A DNA stretch of 64,000 nucleotides from Brachycybe producta (taxonomy: Eukaryota > Arthropoda > Diplopoda > Playtdesmida > Andrognathidae). The position numbers and the translations under genes were made by a program. The DNA lies in assembly GCA_036925085.1 (NCBI GenBank), contig JAUPFP010000009.1:851501-915500 (forward strand), given 5' to 3'. How positions within the stretch are numbered: the first letter of the stretch is position 1; each line of letters starts with the position of its first letter. Positions 33,291 to 44,940 of this stretch are shown piece after piece. The notes beneath the pieces were generated by a model. The model was not told where the DNA came from and ran no database searches. It worked only from the letters and a program-made list of their open reading frames with translations.

Positions 33291-33454
33291 AAGTCGAAAT
33301 TTTTCATTTGATTCTTCATTGTCCCATTTTGGGGGTGAATTGCCCCCTTTGGGGGTTATTTAGAAAAATCCTTTCTTAGTGGTTGTTGATGGTACAAGAG
33401 AAGTAGTCCTGCAAAATTTCATATCAGTAGGACTGGTGGTTTAGGTGTCACAAA

Positions 33455-33730
33455 CAGGGCCGGATTAGCCATTGGGCTAAAAGGGCTGCAAGCCCAGGCC
33501 CCCCAAATTTTGAGGGGGCCCCAAAATTGTGGTGAATATTTCTTTTAACTACTGTAATTACTGTAAATCGACAATTTTTTTTTTGCAAATCATCAAAGCA
33601 GCACATTATCACAGTTGTCTAACTCCTAATGATGTAAAAATAACTGAAACTTTGAAAGAGAAAACCAATACTAGTAAGTAATGTTTACGTCATTTATGGA
33701 AGGGGCCCCATGTAGGCTAATCCGGCCCTG
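33455..33730. mobile_element. hAT MITE with CAGGGCCGGATTAGCC ends
   Basis: A 276-bp element with ends CAGGGCCGGATTAGCC and GGCTAATCCGGCCCTG, a 16-bp perfect inverted repeat. The flanks GTCACAAA and ATTACAAA agree at 6 of 8 positions. A truncated relative lies at 19033-19195. Confidence 0.8.
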
Positions 33731-33859
33731 ATTACAAACAGCTTTATATAGGCCTTTATAGACTGTGCACCTGCCATAGACACTCTTGGATGATTGGAGA
33801 GTGATTATTCAAATTCAAAACATGTTTTACCTTTTTTATATGTCTCGTCTAATTTGTAC

Positions 33860-34440
33860 ACGCAGGGCATGCTTTTAAATATTTAGGATCAGTCCTACAG
33901 GATGACGGTGACATAGATTTAGATATTACAAACAGGATAAGGGTAGGTATTATGTGATAGGAGGATGTCAATAAAACTAAAGCACGAGTTTTATAGGAGA
34001 GTGGTTAGACCAGCTATGCTGTATGGGTCATAATATTTGGAATTGGCAGCCAAGAAGAGGCTGAAAGTGGCTGAAATGCAAATGCTAAGGTTTACGTGTG
34101 GGTAACAAGAAAGGATAGGATCAGAAATGACTATCAGAGGGAGAGTCGGGATAGCAAGCATAGAAGAAAAGATGCAGTAAAATAGGCTGAGGTGGTTTGG
34201 GCATGTACTAATTAGGAGTGGGGAGGATGAGCTGCTTAAACAGGTGATGAATTTGGACCTGGGAGGTAAAAGGTGTAGAGGAATGTGGTGGTAACACGGG
34301 ATATGGGGACATGTTGGTTCTCTGGGAGTTTGGCACAAAATCGAAAGGAGCGGAGAGATATAATCCGTAAGGCCGACCCTGCATACTGCGTGAAAAGGTA
34401 TAGGAAATGATGATGGTGATTTTTATGATTTGTAGGTGCA
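33860..34440 (+). mobile_element. RTE-like LINE 3' fragment
   Basis: The translation gives FKYLGSVLQDDGDIDLDITN, then MSIKLKHEFYRRVVRPAMLY GS, a block around EMQMLRFTCG, and RLRWFGHVL. These are the C-terminal landmarks of RTE-clade reverse transcriptases. Several stops and shifts interrupt the frame, and the 5' part is missing. It ends about 390 bp downstream of the SARS2 stop codon. Confidence 0.7.
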
Positions 34441-34766
34441 TCCTTATGCAGACAAACACTCCCAGAACCGGACCATCATCGATTCATCATCACTACCATT
34501 GTTAAAGGCTCACTGGTTGGGTGTGCTTGGGGAACTGATCTCAATGTAGAGAAGTCCAGCAGTAAGCACAATCATTTCTTATGGTAACCACCCTAGTAGT
34601 GGAATGTTACAAAATTGATGATGTGGGGGAACCTCAAAACCTGTTAGGTTCTTTGTCAGCATTCCAACCCACAACCATAAATAGAAGTTTTTTCATACAA
34701 CTTCTCTACTAAACAACGTGCAAGAATTTCTCAACTTCAGTTCTCATATTCTAGTAGGATTTTTTT

Positions 34767-34772
34767 TTATTT
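34767..34772 (-). terminator. SARS2: Poly(A) signal of SARS2
   Basis: AATAAA on the minus strand, about 60 nt beyond the stop codon of the last exon. Confidence 0.6.
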
Positions 34773-34832
34773 CATAACAATATTACACATTAAATACATA
34801 TTTTGTGACAGTATTAATTTTAGATAACAAAT

Positions 34833-35334
34833 TTACGAAGATACATCAAACTTTCTGAGAATATTCAGTTTTACTTTAGAAACTGGCTGTAACACAGCTT
34901 GATTCTGAAAATATGGCTGCAAAACACTTGGTATCGAAACGGATCCATTTTTCTGCTGATACGTTTCAACTAAAGCGATAAGCATTCTGGGAATAGCACA
35001 TGCCGTACCATTAACAGTGTGCACATGCCGGATTGGTTTTTCTTTTGTTTTATAACAAATGTTTAAACGCCTGCTTTGATAATTGGTGCAATTGGATGCG
35101 CTCGATATTTCACCATACATTTGTCTACCAGGCATCCATGCTTCGATGTCAAACTTACGGTAAGCCGGTGAACCGAGTTCATTAGCTGGCATATCTAAGA
35201 GCTGATAATGTAAACCCAATGAAGAGAACAGTTCCTCCTGAATGGAGACAAAAGTATCCAGCATATCATCACTTTCACTTCCAGTTTCACAAGCCGTCAG
35301 GCCGAACATTTCCACTTTTGTGAATTGATGAACT
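34833..35334 (-). CDS. SARS2: Mitochondrial seryl-tRNA synthetase, exon 3 (catalytic core and C-terminus)
   Basis: After the acceptor TTTCCTACAG it supplies the last base of Arg291 and then VHQFTKVEMFGLT, the end of class II motif 2. FDIEAWMPGRQMYGEISSAS is the family block near the ATP and serine sites. NGTACAIPRMLIALVE (about 399-414) is motif 3 with the invariant Arg407. The 457-residue total is within the family range. The domain sequence is strongly like animal mitochondrial SerRS. The key residues are present, which argues against the catalytically altered SLIMP paralogue known in insects. Confidence 0.92.
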
Positions 35335-35379
35335 CTGTAGGAAATAGAATATTTTAAAGATTAGACATATATATATATA

Positions 35380-35390
35380 CTAGTGGGGTA
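35380..35390 (-). mobile_element. Helitron-derived 3' tip, separated by a LINE
   Basis: CTAGTGGGGTA follows a TA run. It is the reverse complement of the family's terminal TACCCCACTAG. The rest of the same element resumes at 38554, after the LINE. Confidence 0.65.
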
Positions 35391-38300
35391 GGATTGTGGG
35401 TAAAAAGATAGGTGATTTTGTTAAGCATTTTTTAGGGTAAGGTTTTGGGGTTTAGGTGCAAATGCTTTAGGGGGGTTGATACTAATATGAATGCTCCACA
35501 GCTTGTTGCTGGGAGCAATAGTTCCTTTGTTTCAGGTATTATTTCTTCAAACACTGTCCAGGAAGGAAATCATTTAGGAAAACACACTTCAGCTATACCT
35601 TCACATGTAAAGGTTATGGTAGTTAACTGTAGGAGTCTACAAAACAAAGTTCCTGAGTTCATTGCGGCAGTTGAGGAGACTGGTTGCAATATAATTCTTG
35701 GTACAGAGTCATGGCTTGATGATACTGTTAATAATGGGGAAATATTTCCAGATGGTTTCACAGTGTACCGTAGAGACAGGGTTGGTCGTTCTGGAGGTGA
35801 GGTTTTTCATAGCTATTTCACAAATATTTCATAGTTGCAGGGAAACAAGTTTTGAAACAGACTGTGAAATAGTATGTTGTAGTTTAAGGCTAAAGAATGG
35901 TAAAAAGGTGTTTTTATATTCTTTCTATCGGCCACCGGCATCCTCCATAGCAGATGTCACTAGTGTAAGAACTTCTTTGGACACTCTTCATCGTAAATAC
36001 CATAGCCCAATCATTATTTTAGGAGGTGATGTAAATTTTCCAAACATCAACTGGGAAATGCATACGGTGATCAGTGGCAGTGACAAGCCATTAGCAGTTT
36101 CATTTTTAGATAGTATGAATACTTATTCTATGGAACAGGTTGTAAGTAAACCAACCAGAAATGACAAAATTCTTGATGAAGTATGACTAATAGTCCGGAG
36201 TTATTATCTAATGTTAGGGTATCAGGGGGAATTAGTGATCATCAGATTGTCTTATGTGATGTTAATGCATGTGTGGAAAAAATTTCTGAGGTTAAAAAAG
36301 TAGTGTTTCTTTTTAACAAATGTAATTGGGATGGTTTTAAGTCACATTTGATAGATAATTTTCATAAATTTAAAGAATGTTTTCATCCTCAAAATGTGAA
36401 TTTGAATTGGTCACGATTTCATAGTTTAATTTTAAATGGGTCTTCCTCCTTTATTCCAACCAAGGTAGTTAGAGACTGTGCCACACCAGTATGGTACACT
36501 AGCAAAGTTAAAAGGGCTCTTCGTAAGCAACGCTTATGGAGGAATAGGGCTAGAAATCACCCAAAATTAGTGAATTGCAATGAATTCCGTATTGCACGCG
36601 CAGCAGCGAAACGGGAAATCTTGTTAGCTCACGATAATTTTAAAACAGAAACGCTTGGAGAATGGTTAAAAACGGACCCAAAATTATTTTGGTGTTACAT
36701 CAAGAACTCTAGGCGAAGTAGAGAATCTATTCCTTCTCTGGTTGACACAAATGGGAAGCTTGTTTCAGATCCAGTAGCGAAAGCTACCTTATTAAATGAA
36801 CAATACAAGGTCTTCACAATTGACGATGGCATACCACATGAGGGTTTTCCTTCAACATCTCTTTTTATGGATCAAATTGTAATAACTGCAGATGGGATAG
36901 TCAAGCAACTTCTAAAATTAGACTCAAATAAAACCTGTGGTCCAGATGGGATGTATGCTATCATTTTAAAAAATCTTGCACAAGAGTTGGGTCCATACCT
37001 TCAGTTAATTTTTCAACAGAGTTTAGATGTAGGTATTGTACCAGATATGTGGAAATTAGCTAATGTTAGTCCAATTTTTAAATCAAGAGACAAGTCTCAG
37101 GTAACTAATTACAGACCCGTGTCTTTAACCTCGATAGTTTGCAAGGTCTTTGAACATATTATATATTCCTCCTCAATGAATTTTCTTATGGAAAACATCT
37201 TTTGTGTGATAACCAGGATGGGGTTTTTAGGGGGCGTTCATGTGAAACCCAGCTTATTCTTTTAGTTGATGACCTTCAGAAAATTTTAGACAAAGGCAGT
37301 CAGATAGATTTCGTTTTTCTTGATCTCTGCAAGGCATTTGACACAGTTTCTCACTCAAAACTAATGACAAAAATTAGTGGGTATGGATTGGGTGAACAGG
37401 TGTATAAATGGGTGCATTCTTTTTTGAGTAATAGGAAACAAAGGGTTGTTGCAGGTGGGTCTGAATCTGACTGGATAGGGGTTACATCAGGGGTTCCTCA
37501 GGGTAGTGTGTTGGGTCCACTTCTGTTTCTTTTGTATATCAATGACCTCAGCAGTCAAGTTAGCAGCAATTGCCGGCTATTTGCAGATGATACAATAATT
37601 TATCGTGAGGTTACCTCTGACAATGATTGCCATATTATTGATAGTGACTTCAAAGCAATAGAGGCATGGTGTTCTAAATGGCAACTTAATAAGGGAAAAT
37701 GTTGTGTAATGAGGGTAGCTAGGGGAAAGAATCCAATAATATTTCCATATAGAATAGGGGCCATTCCACTTAATAACGTAAATTCTTATAAATATTTGGG
37801 GGTAACGATTACAGCTAAACTTTCTTGGAAGCTGCATGTCGAACAGATTATTTCCAAGTCTATGCAGATGCTTAGGTTTAGTCAACGCGTTCTAAGAAGG
37901 TGTCCCAGGGAAGTAAAATGTATAGCATATCAATCATTAGTACGTCCCCATCTAGAATACTGCAGCTCCGTGTGGAATCCCCACACTGAGGACTTAGCTC
38001 ACTCTATAGAAATGGTCCAATGCAGGGCTGCTAGGTTTGTTTGTTGTAAATATGGATATGCCGACAGTGTAACTAAAATGCTTTCAGAGCTTGGTTGGGA
38101 TAGTTTACTTGCAAGACGTTCAGAATTTAATCTTAATATCTTTAATCGAATGCTAGAAGGCTCTTGCCCTAAACCTACTTCAAGTAAACTTTGCAGGGCA
38201 TTATATTTGGGTAGGGGTGACCACTCTAACAAAGTTGGAGAGATTTTTGCACGAACAGATTCTTATTACTGGTCATTTGTCCCGAGGGCGATTCGACAAT

Positions 38301-38553
38301 GGAACTCGCTTGCTGGGGATTTTGTGCAGGAAAAACGTATTTTATGGGAGTCATAATTTTGTTTTGTTTTGACAATGCATATATTTGCAGCATTAAAAAA
38401 TATTGAAATTGTTGTTGGGTTTATATCATTAGGGTTTTATATTTTCTGGTTTTGACAATACATTTTCTATGCTGCACTTGGACTCTTGTCCCTCTGCCAT
38501 AGGCCTTTATGGCTGCTTGCAGAGTAATTTTTCAAAACTTCAAAACAAAACAA
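35391..38553 (+). mobile_element. CR1/Jockey-group LINE, one ORF2 with about three frameshifts
   Basis: It encodes an endonuclease (VKVMVVNCRSLQNKVPEFIA, GTESWLDD, later YRPPAS, GGDVNFPNINW, SDHQI), then reverse transcriptase (YRPVSLTSIVCKVFE, FLDLCKAFDTVSHSKL, GVPQGSVLGPLLFLLYIND, FADDTIIY) and the C-terminal LVRPHLEYCSSVWNP and RRSEFNLNIFNRML blocks. The stop is at about 38356. The frame changes near 35800, 36180 and 37210, so it cannot make a full protein. No ORF1 was seen, so it is probably 5' truncated or ORF1 is lost. Its borders are fixed by the split Helitron-derived element. The clade beyond CR1/Jockey group is not settled. Confidence 0.85.
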
Positions 38554-38769
38554 ACCCGTCATAAATGACGGGAGCAAAATTCACACGTAAATTGAGCGCA
38601 TGCGCGTCGTTTGTTCCTTTTTTTACTCCTTTCATTTTCAATTTCAGTCACCCCCTCTCACTTTTCCCCCTCCACGTTTCTCTCTCTCCCCTCTACACTT
38701 TCCAACCTTTTTCCCTCTCCAATTTAATATCATAGGGTTCTTGGATGAGAAGGGTGCAACATATAGTTG
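38554..38769 (-). mobile_element. Helitron-derived element, body (reverse orientation)
   Basis: It begins with the hairpin CCCGTCATAAATGACGGG and continues with the family body in reverse (GCGCATGCGCGTCG, CCTCTCCAATTTAATATC, ATATAGTTGAC). The 5' portion with TCCCAGG is missing. Confidence 0.7.
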
Positions 38770-38989
38770 ACGACCACTAATACGAATTTTTTTAAAAAGA
38801 TAAATACGTTTGTCAAATAATGACCAGAGAACTTCCATTTTATTAATATAAAATCTTTAAAGGTTGTTTAATTGTAACAAAATTATTAAAGTTAGTTTAA
38901 TTATTAGAAAATAATTGAAGTTTAGGGGAGAAGAAGCGTGTGGTGGGGGAAACTGAACGAAATGTAGCTCTCGCATGCCGTATTTTACA

Positions 38990-39181
38990 AGAACTGTACT
39001 AGACTCTAGTACATTTCGTGAATTTAGTGCAATATAACGGCGAAAATTTTCATTCAGAATTTTAAGAATTTATTAAGAATATTTTTTTTGGTTTTAAAAC
39101 CAAAAAAAAAATGCAAATATTGTCCAGATTTTTTTGCGGACCACCAAAAATTTCTCGCGGACCATCGGTTGGCGACCGCTG
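38990..39181. mobile_element. Possible hAT right end
   Basis: The sequence TTGCGGACCACC, then ATCGGTTGGCGACCGCTG, reads as the reverse complement of a CAGCGGTCGCCAACC-type hAT terminus. The left terminus was not found. Confidence 0.4.
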
Positions 39182-39448
39182 CTATAGTTGGTCATATACA
39201 GGTTGTTCATTTTCATGACCTCAAGAAAGGCAAGCAACAAACAAATTTTGTAACCAACATGTGAGAAAAAATGTCATGAAAAAAATCACAACTGAACAAC
39301 AAACAAAACCTGTTAAATTTTATTTTCAAAATCAGAAATCATTTATTCTCACCATAAAGAACTTAATACCGCCACCACTTCAATGTCAGGTTTAGGATAC
39401 GAAAATAGGAAAGCGGCGGCACATGCCAGCTAAAATTTTGTCAATGCG

Positions 39449-40188
39449 TGATTATATCTTAGACTATTACTCTACTGGACTGGCAACTCCCTATCTTCTA
39501 CATGTTAAATGCATGTTCATAGGCAAAATAAATAAGGCAAAAGTGACGACAGCTCCGCCTGGTGGCATTATTTTAAAAGAAAATCGTTGGCTAGATTTTT
39601 TTTTTTTGCAACGGGGAAGACATTGGGGGTGAATCATGTACTGTATGGCAAGTTATTTTAGTTTTTTCACGTTTTACTGGATTTTCCAATTTTAATTCTA
39701 TTCTAGGAATCCAGTAAAATGCGGATAAAAAAGTAAAATGAATTTCCATATGTGATATTCTGCTGTGAATTTGTGTAAATCTTAGTGAATCTCATACATG
39801 ATTTTTTTTAATGTCGGCCCAGTTGTCGTTTCGTCTCCTAAGCAAAAAAATGGTTGGAAAACGTTGTTGTTACGGTGTTTGTGACTCGCGTTTTCCTGAT
39901 AATAGACGACAACCAAAACAGGTAACACTTTACAGACACTTTTTGACAGAACACAGCTGTAGTTCTTCATCGGCCATACTTTTTATAATAATATATATAT
40001 AAAATCCACCCTATATAACTACAAAATGAACTCGTCCAAAGTTTGACTTTTGATATTCATGTTCATATACCATAGTCCCGCTAGAGGCGCCACTTCAAAA
40101 ACAACGTCACGACGATTCAAAACTGTCCAACACAAAATTTCTGGAGTTGCCAGTCCAGTAAAGTAATAGTCTAAGATTATATTCACTG
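39449..40188. mobile_element. Inverted repeats around a THAP-coding fragment
   Basis: A 40-bp stretch with TTAGACTATTACTCTACTGG and ACTGGCAACTCC (39449-39491) recurs in reverse at 40141-40188. About 650 bp lie between, including the THAP fragment. It could be a remnant of a THAP-containing DNA transposon (P or Kolobok groups) or two inverted copies of a gene start. Confidence 0.45.
39852..39962 (+). CDS. THAP zinc-finger N-terminal fragment
   Basis: From an ATG the frame reads MVGKRCCYGVCDSRFPDN, then RRQPKQVTLYRHF. The start MVGKRCCYGVC, with Cys spacing as in C2CH THAP domains, is like THAP starts in invertebrate genes and transposons. The later zinc ligands and AVPTIF-type end are not seen, so it is a fragment or a first exon; a GTAACA donor-like site follows KQ. 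Confidence 0.45.
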
Positions 40189-40268
40189 CTGTAGTGAGTG
40201 TACGGTACCATCTCACAATAAACTTGAACAGCTAAACAATTTGTTAAAAAATTAATTAATTAATAAAC

Positions 40269-40453
40269 CTGTAAATTCCTCTCTCGTCCTTTAGTCTCGA
40301 AGTTTCGGCTCGAAAGCAGCGGCTGGCAGCTACAAACTTTAGTGGAAGTTCTGTTCCATCCAAGACGCTATTCATATGAAGCCCAGCTAGTGCCATTTCA
40401 GATGTTCCAGAAAGGTAAGCAGCACTATAATGTTCACCATTTAGACCAAACAA
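40269..40453 (-). CDS. SARS2: Mitochondrial seryl-tRNA synthetase, exon 2
   Basis: Bounded on the minus strand by AACGTTGCAG and the donor GTTTATTAA. It encodes LFGLNGEHYSAAYLSGTSEM, then ALAGLHMNSVLDGTELPLKF and VAASRCFRAETSRLKDERGI. The TSE triad (246-248) binds serine. FRAET (276-280) with the following R-G-I-Y-R is class II motif 2. It enters in phase 0 and leaves with two bases, matching the one base opening exon 3. Confidence 0.92.
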
Positions 40454-40516
40454 CTGCAACGTTACAATACAATGAGAAAAAAAATTGTTTGTAGACTAAC
40501 TGGTTTCTTATGTATT

Positions 40517-42010
40517 AAGAGGCTACATCGCAAAATTACTTTGAAAAATCTCCACAAAGAACGCTAGCATCGTTTCTTTCCATTGAGCCCATAGACCCGA
40601 TGTTAAAGAAAAAATGTTAGTTTTTAAAATACACAGTCGCAGCAATATATTTATTTTTCATATATAAAGTTGTCCTATTTTGATGGTTCAAAGTGCAATG
40701 TACACCTTAAATATATGCTGATCGAGTGATACAATGACAAAAAATTGGTAAATGCGGTTCTATTTTAAAAAACTATTTCATAATCGCGAATTTCTAACTC
40801 TTCTGTTAAACTCCATTGAGTACGTCCTTGTAAAGAAAAAAACATTCATTAAAATGCTTGTAAAAATACGTAAAAATAATTTTAAAAACCACAAGTAAAC
40901 CACAGCGAAGCCAACACATTGGTGCATGTGCTGCGTTTTTTCTGGTTTTTAAAAATTATTTTTAGGTATTTTTACGAGCATTTTAAATTTTATGTTTTTT
41001 TCCTATGAGGAAGTACTTAATGGAGTTTATCATAATAGTTAGAAAATCGCGCTTTTGAAATAATTTTTTTAAAATAGAACCGCACTTAATAATTTTCTGT
41101 CATTATGTTGAAATGATAAGCCCAGGAGCGATCCTGGCTCGTTTAATTTTTCCTGGAATTGACATAGAACTTTGTCAACCCTCTGTACTCATGTACAAAG
41201 GTTTGACCTAGTTCTATCAGCTGATGGTGCCACTATCATGTTTGGGGTCACTTCACGGGGCTTGGGCCCTTTTTCCTCCCAGTCCCACCCCTTAATACAA
41301 AGAGATTGTCCTGATAAGCCTCAGCATTAGGTCTATGGGATTGAAACTTTCTATTGTATGTTTGTTTTGATTTAAGATGAGTCATTTTTCTATATTTTGG
41401 TAACCACTGGTCAATCATATTGATTGGCCAGTTTGGTTTTTACTTTTGTTTTTACCCAATCAGGGGATACTGGGAGGGTGTTCACAGTATCCTCTTTTTG
41501 GGTATAAAAGGCCGTGTATTTTTATCTAATTGAAGCACTCTTCAGACAACGAATCTATGCTCAAGTTTGTTGAGAGATAACAGTTTTTGAAGACTTAAAC
41601 ATTTTGCCATCTAGCACTGTAAACCCAGGTGTAAACCTGGATCTTCAGCACTAGATAAAACTTCAAAAGAACACACGATCCAACCAAAGAGTAGCAGACA
41701 ACAAAAGATCCTTAAGACTGTAAAGGTTCTTGTGAGAGGAACTTGTTAGGAAACAAATGGGACTAATTGTTCCCTTCCTCCCGAACCAGAATAGGATTAG
41801 TGGCTTAGCCAACCACTTTCTGATCGCTCAAAAGTGCTACGATAGTTTGACAATTCTATTCACCCCATAAATGTGGTTCGTTACAATATCACTAGATGAA
41901 CATATATGTAAAGTGCACGTTGCACTTTGAACCATCAAAGTTGGGCAACTTTAAATATAAAAAATAAACATATTGCAGAGACTGTGTATTTTAAAAAATT
42001 ACATTTTACA
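40517..42010. mobile_element. TTAA MITE family A interrupted by a solo LTR
   Basis: The left portion (40517-41105) begins TTAAGAGGCTACATCGCAAA. The right portion resumes at 41886 with ATATCACTAGATGAACATAT. The intact family reads across this site as TCATTATATCACTCGATCAG, so the LTR insertion point is clear. Confidence 0.7.
41106..41885 (+). mobile_element. Solo LTR (fossil) inside family A
   Basis: A 780-bp unit starts TGTTGAAATG and ends CGTTACA, with a GGGTATAAAAGG box near 41513. No internal region adjoins it. Part of its 3' end recurs at 42012-42160. The family is not determined. Confidence 0.6.
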
Positions 42011-42011
42011 A

Positions 42012-42160
42012 AACTGTAAAGGTTCACCAAAGAAGGGTAATGTGTTCCCTTCCTCCCAGATCAGAGTAGAATAGGTGGCATAGCCAACCACCATCTTTAG
42101 ATCATTAGTAAGAACGAACAGACATCTATTCCCTACCACAAGGTACAAGTGGGATGATAT
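42012..42160 (+). mobile_element. Second fragment of the same LTR family (fossil)
   Basis: ACTGTAAAGGTTC and GTTCCCTTCCTCCC, then TGGCATAGCCAACCAC, parallel the last 180 bp of the LTR at 41106 with substitutions. It lies immediately right of the family A copy. Confidence 0.55.
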
Positions 42161-42439
42161 CTTTTTTTATATAATTAATTGAGAAGTTTTGGAAATGCAG
42201 AGCAAAACAAAAGAAAAAATAAATTATTAAAAATTCATAGCATACAGCGTAATTGTGCTGAAGGTGCACTAAAAGATTGTGTAAGCATCGTTTATCCCGT
42301 GTATTTGAGGCGTAAAATAATCTGGATATTTCTAGGTATTTTTAGAAGAAAAACTAGGTTTATTTCTAAAACTTCCGCGGCAAAACTGTGCGCCTGTACC
42401 ATAAGCCGGCCCAAGGATTGCAAGGGTAGCAGTGAATAG

Positions 42440-44800
42440 CAATGAAAATGAATAAAAAAACGAACCTGAATTAAGAACACGAATAATATAAAAAGTGAAT
42501 GTCATAGAAACTGAATAGCACAGAAATTGAACAAAACGAAAACTGAACTAGATAAAAATTCCAACACATTTGAAGAAAACAGAAACTGAACAATCGCGAA
42601 TCTGAATTATGGAGAACCTGAATAACATAGAAAATGATTAACATAGCAACTGAACAACGTCGAACCTGAAGAACTTGGAAACAGGAATTTCAAGCCAGCC
42701 CGGGGTGCGTGTGACAGACTATTGAGGGGTAATTAGTAACGCTTATGCCGGCTGGCTACACTTGCCGGGAACGTAATATCAACCTCCCCAGCCCAAAACC
42801 CTCCCACATTTATCTTTCTCCATTATTCAGCTTCATTGCAGTTTCTACTTTATTCAGTTACAATGCAATTCTGTTTCCATGTTCTTTAGACCACCTTTAT
42901 CCATAACTTAAATTTCGTTTTTGTTCATTTTCGAGGTTGTTCATTTTCAATGTTATTCAAATTCGTCATTATTTAGAATCTGTGCAGCAGCTAGTCAATT
43001 TTAATCCAATTCGACCTCAATCATTTTCCTTGTTCCTTCAGTGTCTCCGTTCAGATTCACCTTTCTTCATAATTTAAATTTCGTTTTTTGTCCATTTTCG
43101 ATGTTATTCTGTTTCAAGGTTGTTCATTTTCAATGTTATTAAAATTCGTAATTATTCGGAATCTGTGCAGCAGTCAATTTTATTCCGGTTTGACCTTATT
43201 TTCATTTTCTCCGTTCAGATTCACCTTTCTTCATAATTTAAATTTCGTTTTTTTTTTTTTCAATGTTATTCGGTTTCGAGGTTGTTCACTTTGGATGTTA
43301 TTCAGTTTCGAGGTTGTTAATTTTCAATGTTATTCAGTTTCGAGGTTGTTCATTTTTGATGTTATTTTGTTTCAAGGTTGTTCATTTTTGATGTTATTTT
43401 GTTTCAAGGTTGTTCATTTTTGATGTTATTCATTTTCGATGTTATTCCGTTTCGAGGTTTTCATTTTTGATGTTATTTTGTTTCAAGGTTGTTCATTTTT
43501 GATGTTATTCATTTTCGATGTTATTCCGTTTCCAGGTTGTTCATTTTCAATGTTATTCAGTTTCCAGGTTGTTCATTTTCAATGTTATTCGGTTTCGAGG
43601 TTGTTCACTTTGGATGTTATTCAGTTTCGAGGTTGTTCATTTTTGATGTTATTTTGTTTCAAGGTTGTTCATTTTTGATGTTATTCATTTTCGATGTTAT
43701 TCCGTTTCGAGGTTGTTCAGTTTCGATGTTATTCGGTTTTGAGGTTGTTCATTTTCGATGTTATTGAGTTTCGAGGTTGTTCATTTTCGATGTTATTCAG
43801 TTTCGAGGTTGTTCATTTTCAATGTTATTCAAATTCGTCATTATTTAGAATCTGTGCAGCAGCTAGTCAATTTTAATCCAATTCGACCTCAATCATTTTC
43901 CTTGTTCCTTCAGTGTCTCCGTTCAGATTCACCTTTCTTCATAATTTAAATTTTGTTTTTTGTCCATTTTCGATGTTATTCTGTTTCAAGGTTGTTCATT
44001 TTCAATGTTATTAAAATTCGTAATTATTCGGAATCTGTGCAGCAGTCAATTTTATTCCGGTTTGACCTTATTTTCATTTTCTCCGTTCAGATTCACCTTT
44101 CTTCATAATTTAAATTTCGTTTTTGTTTTTTTTCAATGTTATTCGGTTTCGAGGTTGTTCACTTTGGATGTTATTCAGTTTCGAGGTTGTTAATTTTCGA
44201 TGTTATTCAGTTTCCAGGTTGTTCATTTTCAATGTTATTCAGTTTCGAGGTTGTTCATTTTTGATGTTATTTTGTTTCAAGGTTGTTCATTTTTGATGTT
44301 ATTTTGTTTCAAGGTTGTTCATTTTTGATGTTATTCATTTTCGATGTTATTCCGTTTCGAGGTTGTTCATTTTTGATGTTATTTTGTTTCAAGGTTGTTC
44401 ATTTTTGATGTTATTCATTTTCGATGTTATTCCGTCTCCAGGTTGTTCATTTTCAATGTTATTCAGTTTCCAGGTTGTTCATTTTCAATGTTATTCGGTT
44501 TCGAGGTTGTTCACTTTGGATGTTATTCAGTTTCGAGGTTGTTCATTTTTGATGTTATTTTTTTTCAAGGTTGTTCATTTTCGATGTTATTCCGTTTCAA
44601 GGTTGTTCAGTTTCGATGTTATTCGGTTTTGAGGTTGTTCATTTTCGATGTTATTGAGTTTCGAGGTTGTTCATTTTCGATGTTATTCAGTTTCGAGGTT
44701 GTTCATTTTCGATGTTATTTAGTTTCGAGGTTTTCATTTTTGATGTTATTCAGTTTTGAGGTTGTTCATTTTCAATGTTATTCAAATTCGTCATTATTCA
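42440..44800. repeat. Satellite-armed element, family F, in SARS2 intron 1
   Basis: The right arm (about 42880-44800) is a tandem array of a 32-bp unit, TTCATTTTCGATGTTATTC plus AGTTTCGAGGTTG. The left arm (42440-42690) carries the same unit in reverse with much more divergence (CTGAACAACGTCGAACCTGA). Between lies a core (about 42690-42880) with GCCAGCCCGGGG. Within the right arm a segment of about 872 bp is duplicated in tandem (42970 and 43842). Open frames here are repeat artefacts. Confidence 0.75.
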
Positions 44801-44940
44801 GAATCTGTACAGAAGTCAATTTTATATTCCGATTCAACCTTATTCCATTTTCCTTGTTCTTCAGTGTCTCCACTTAGTCTAGTAACTCTACAAAGTTTAA
44901 ATTTCCTACAAAAAGTGCTTCAACATTAATGTTAACATAC

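Noticed and set aside
43088-44877. Repetitive frames rich in FDVILFQGCSF
   Set aside because: Translation artefact of the 32-bp tandem array in SARS2 intron 1.
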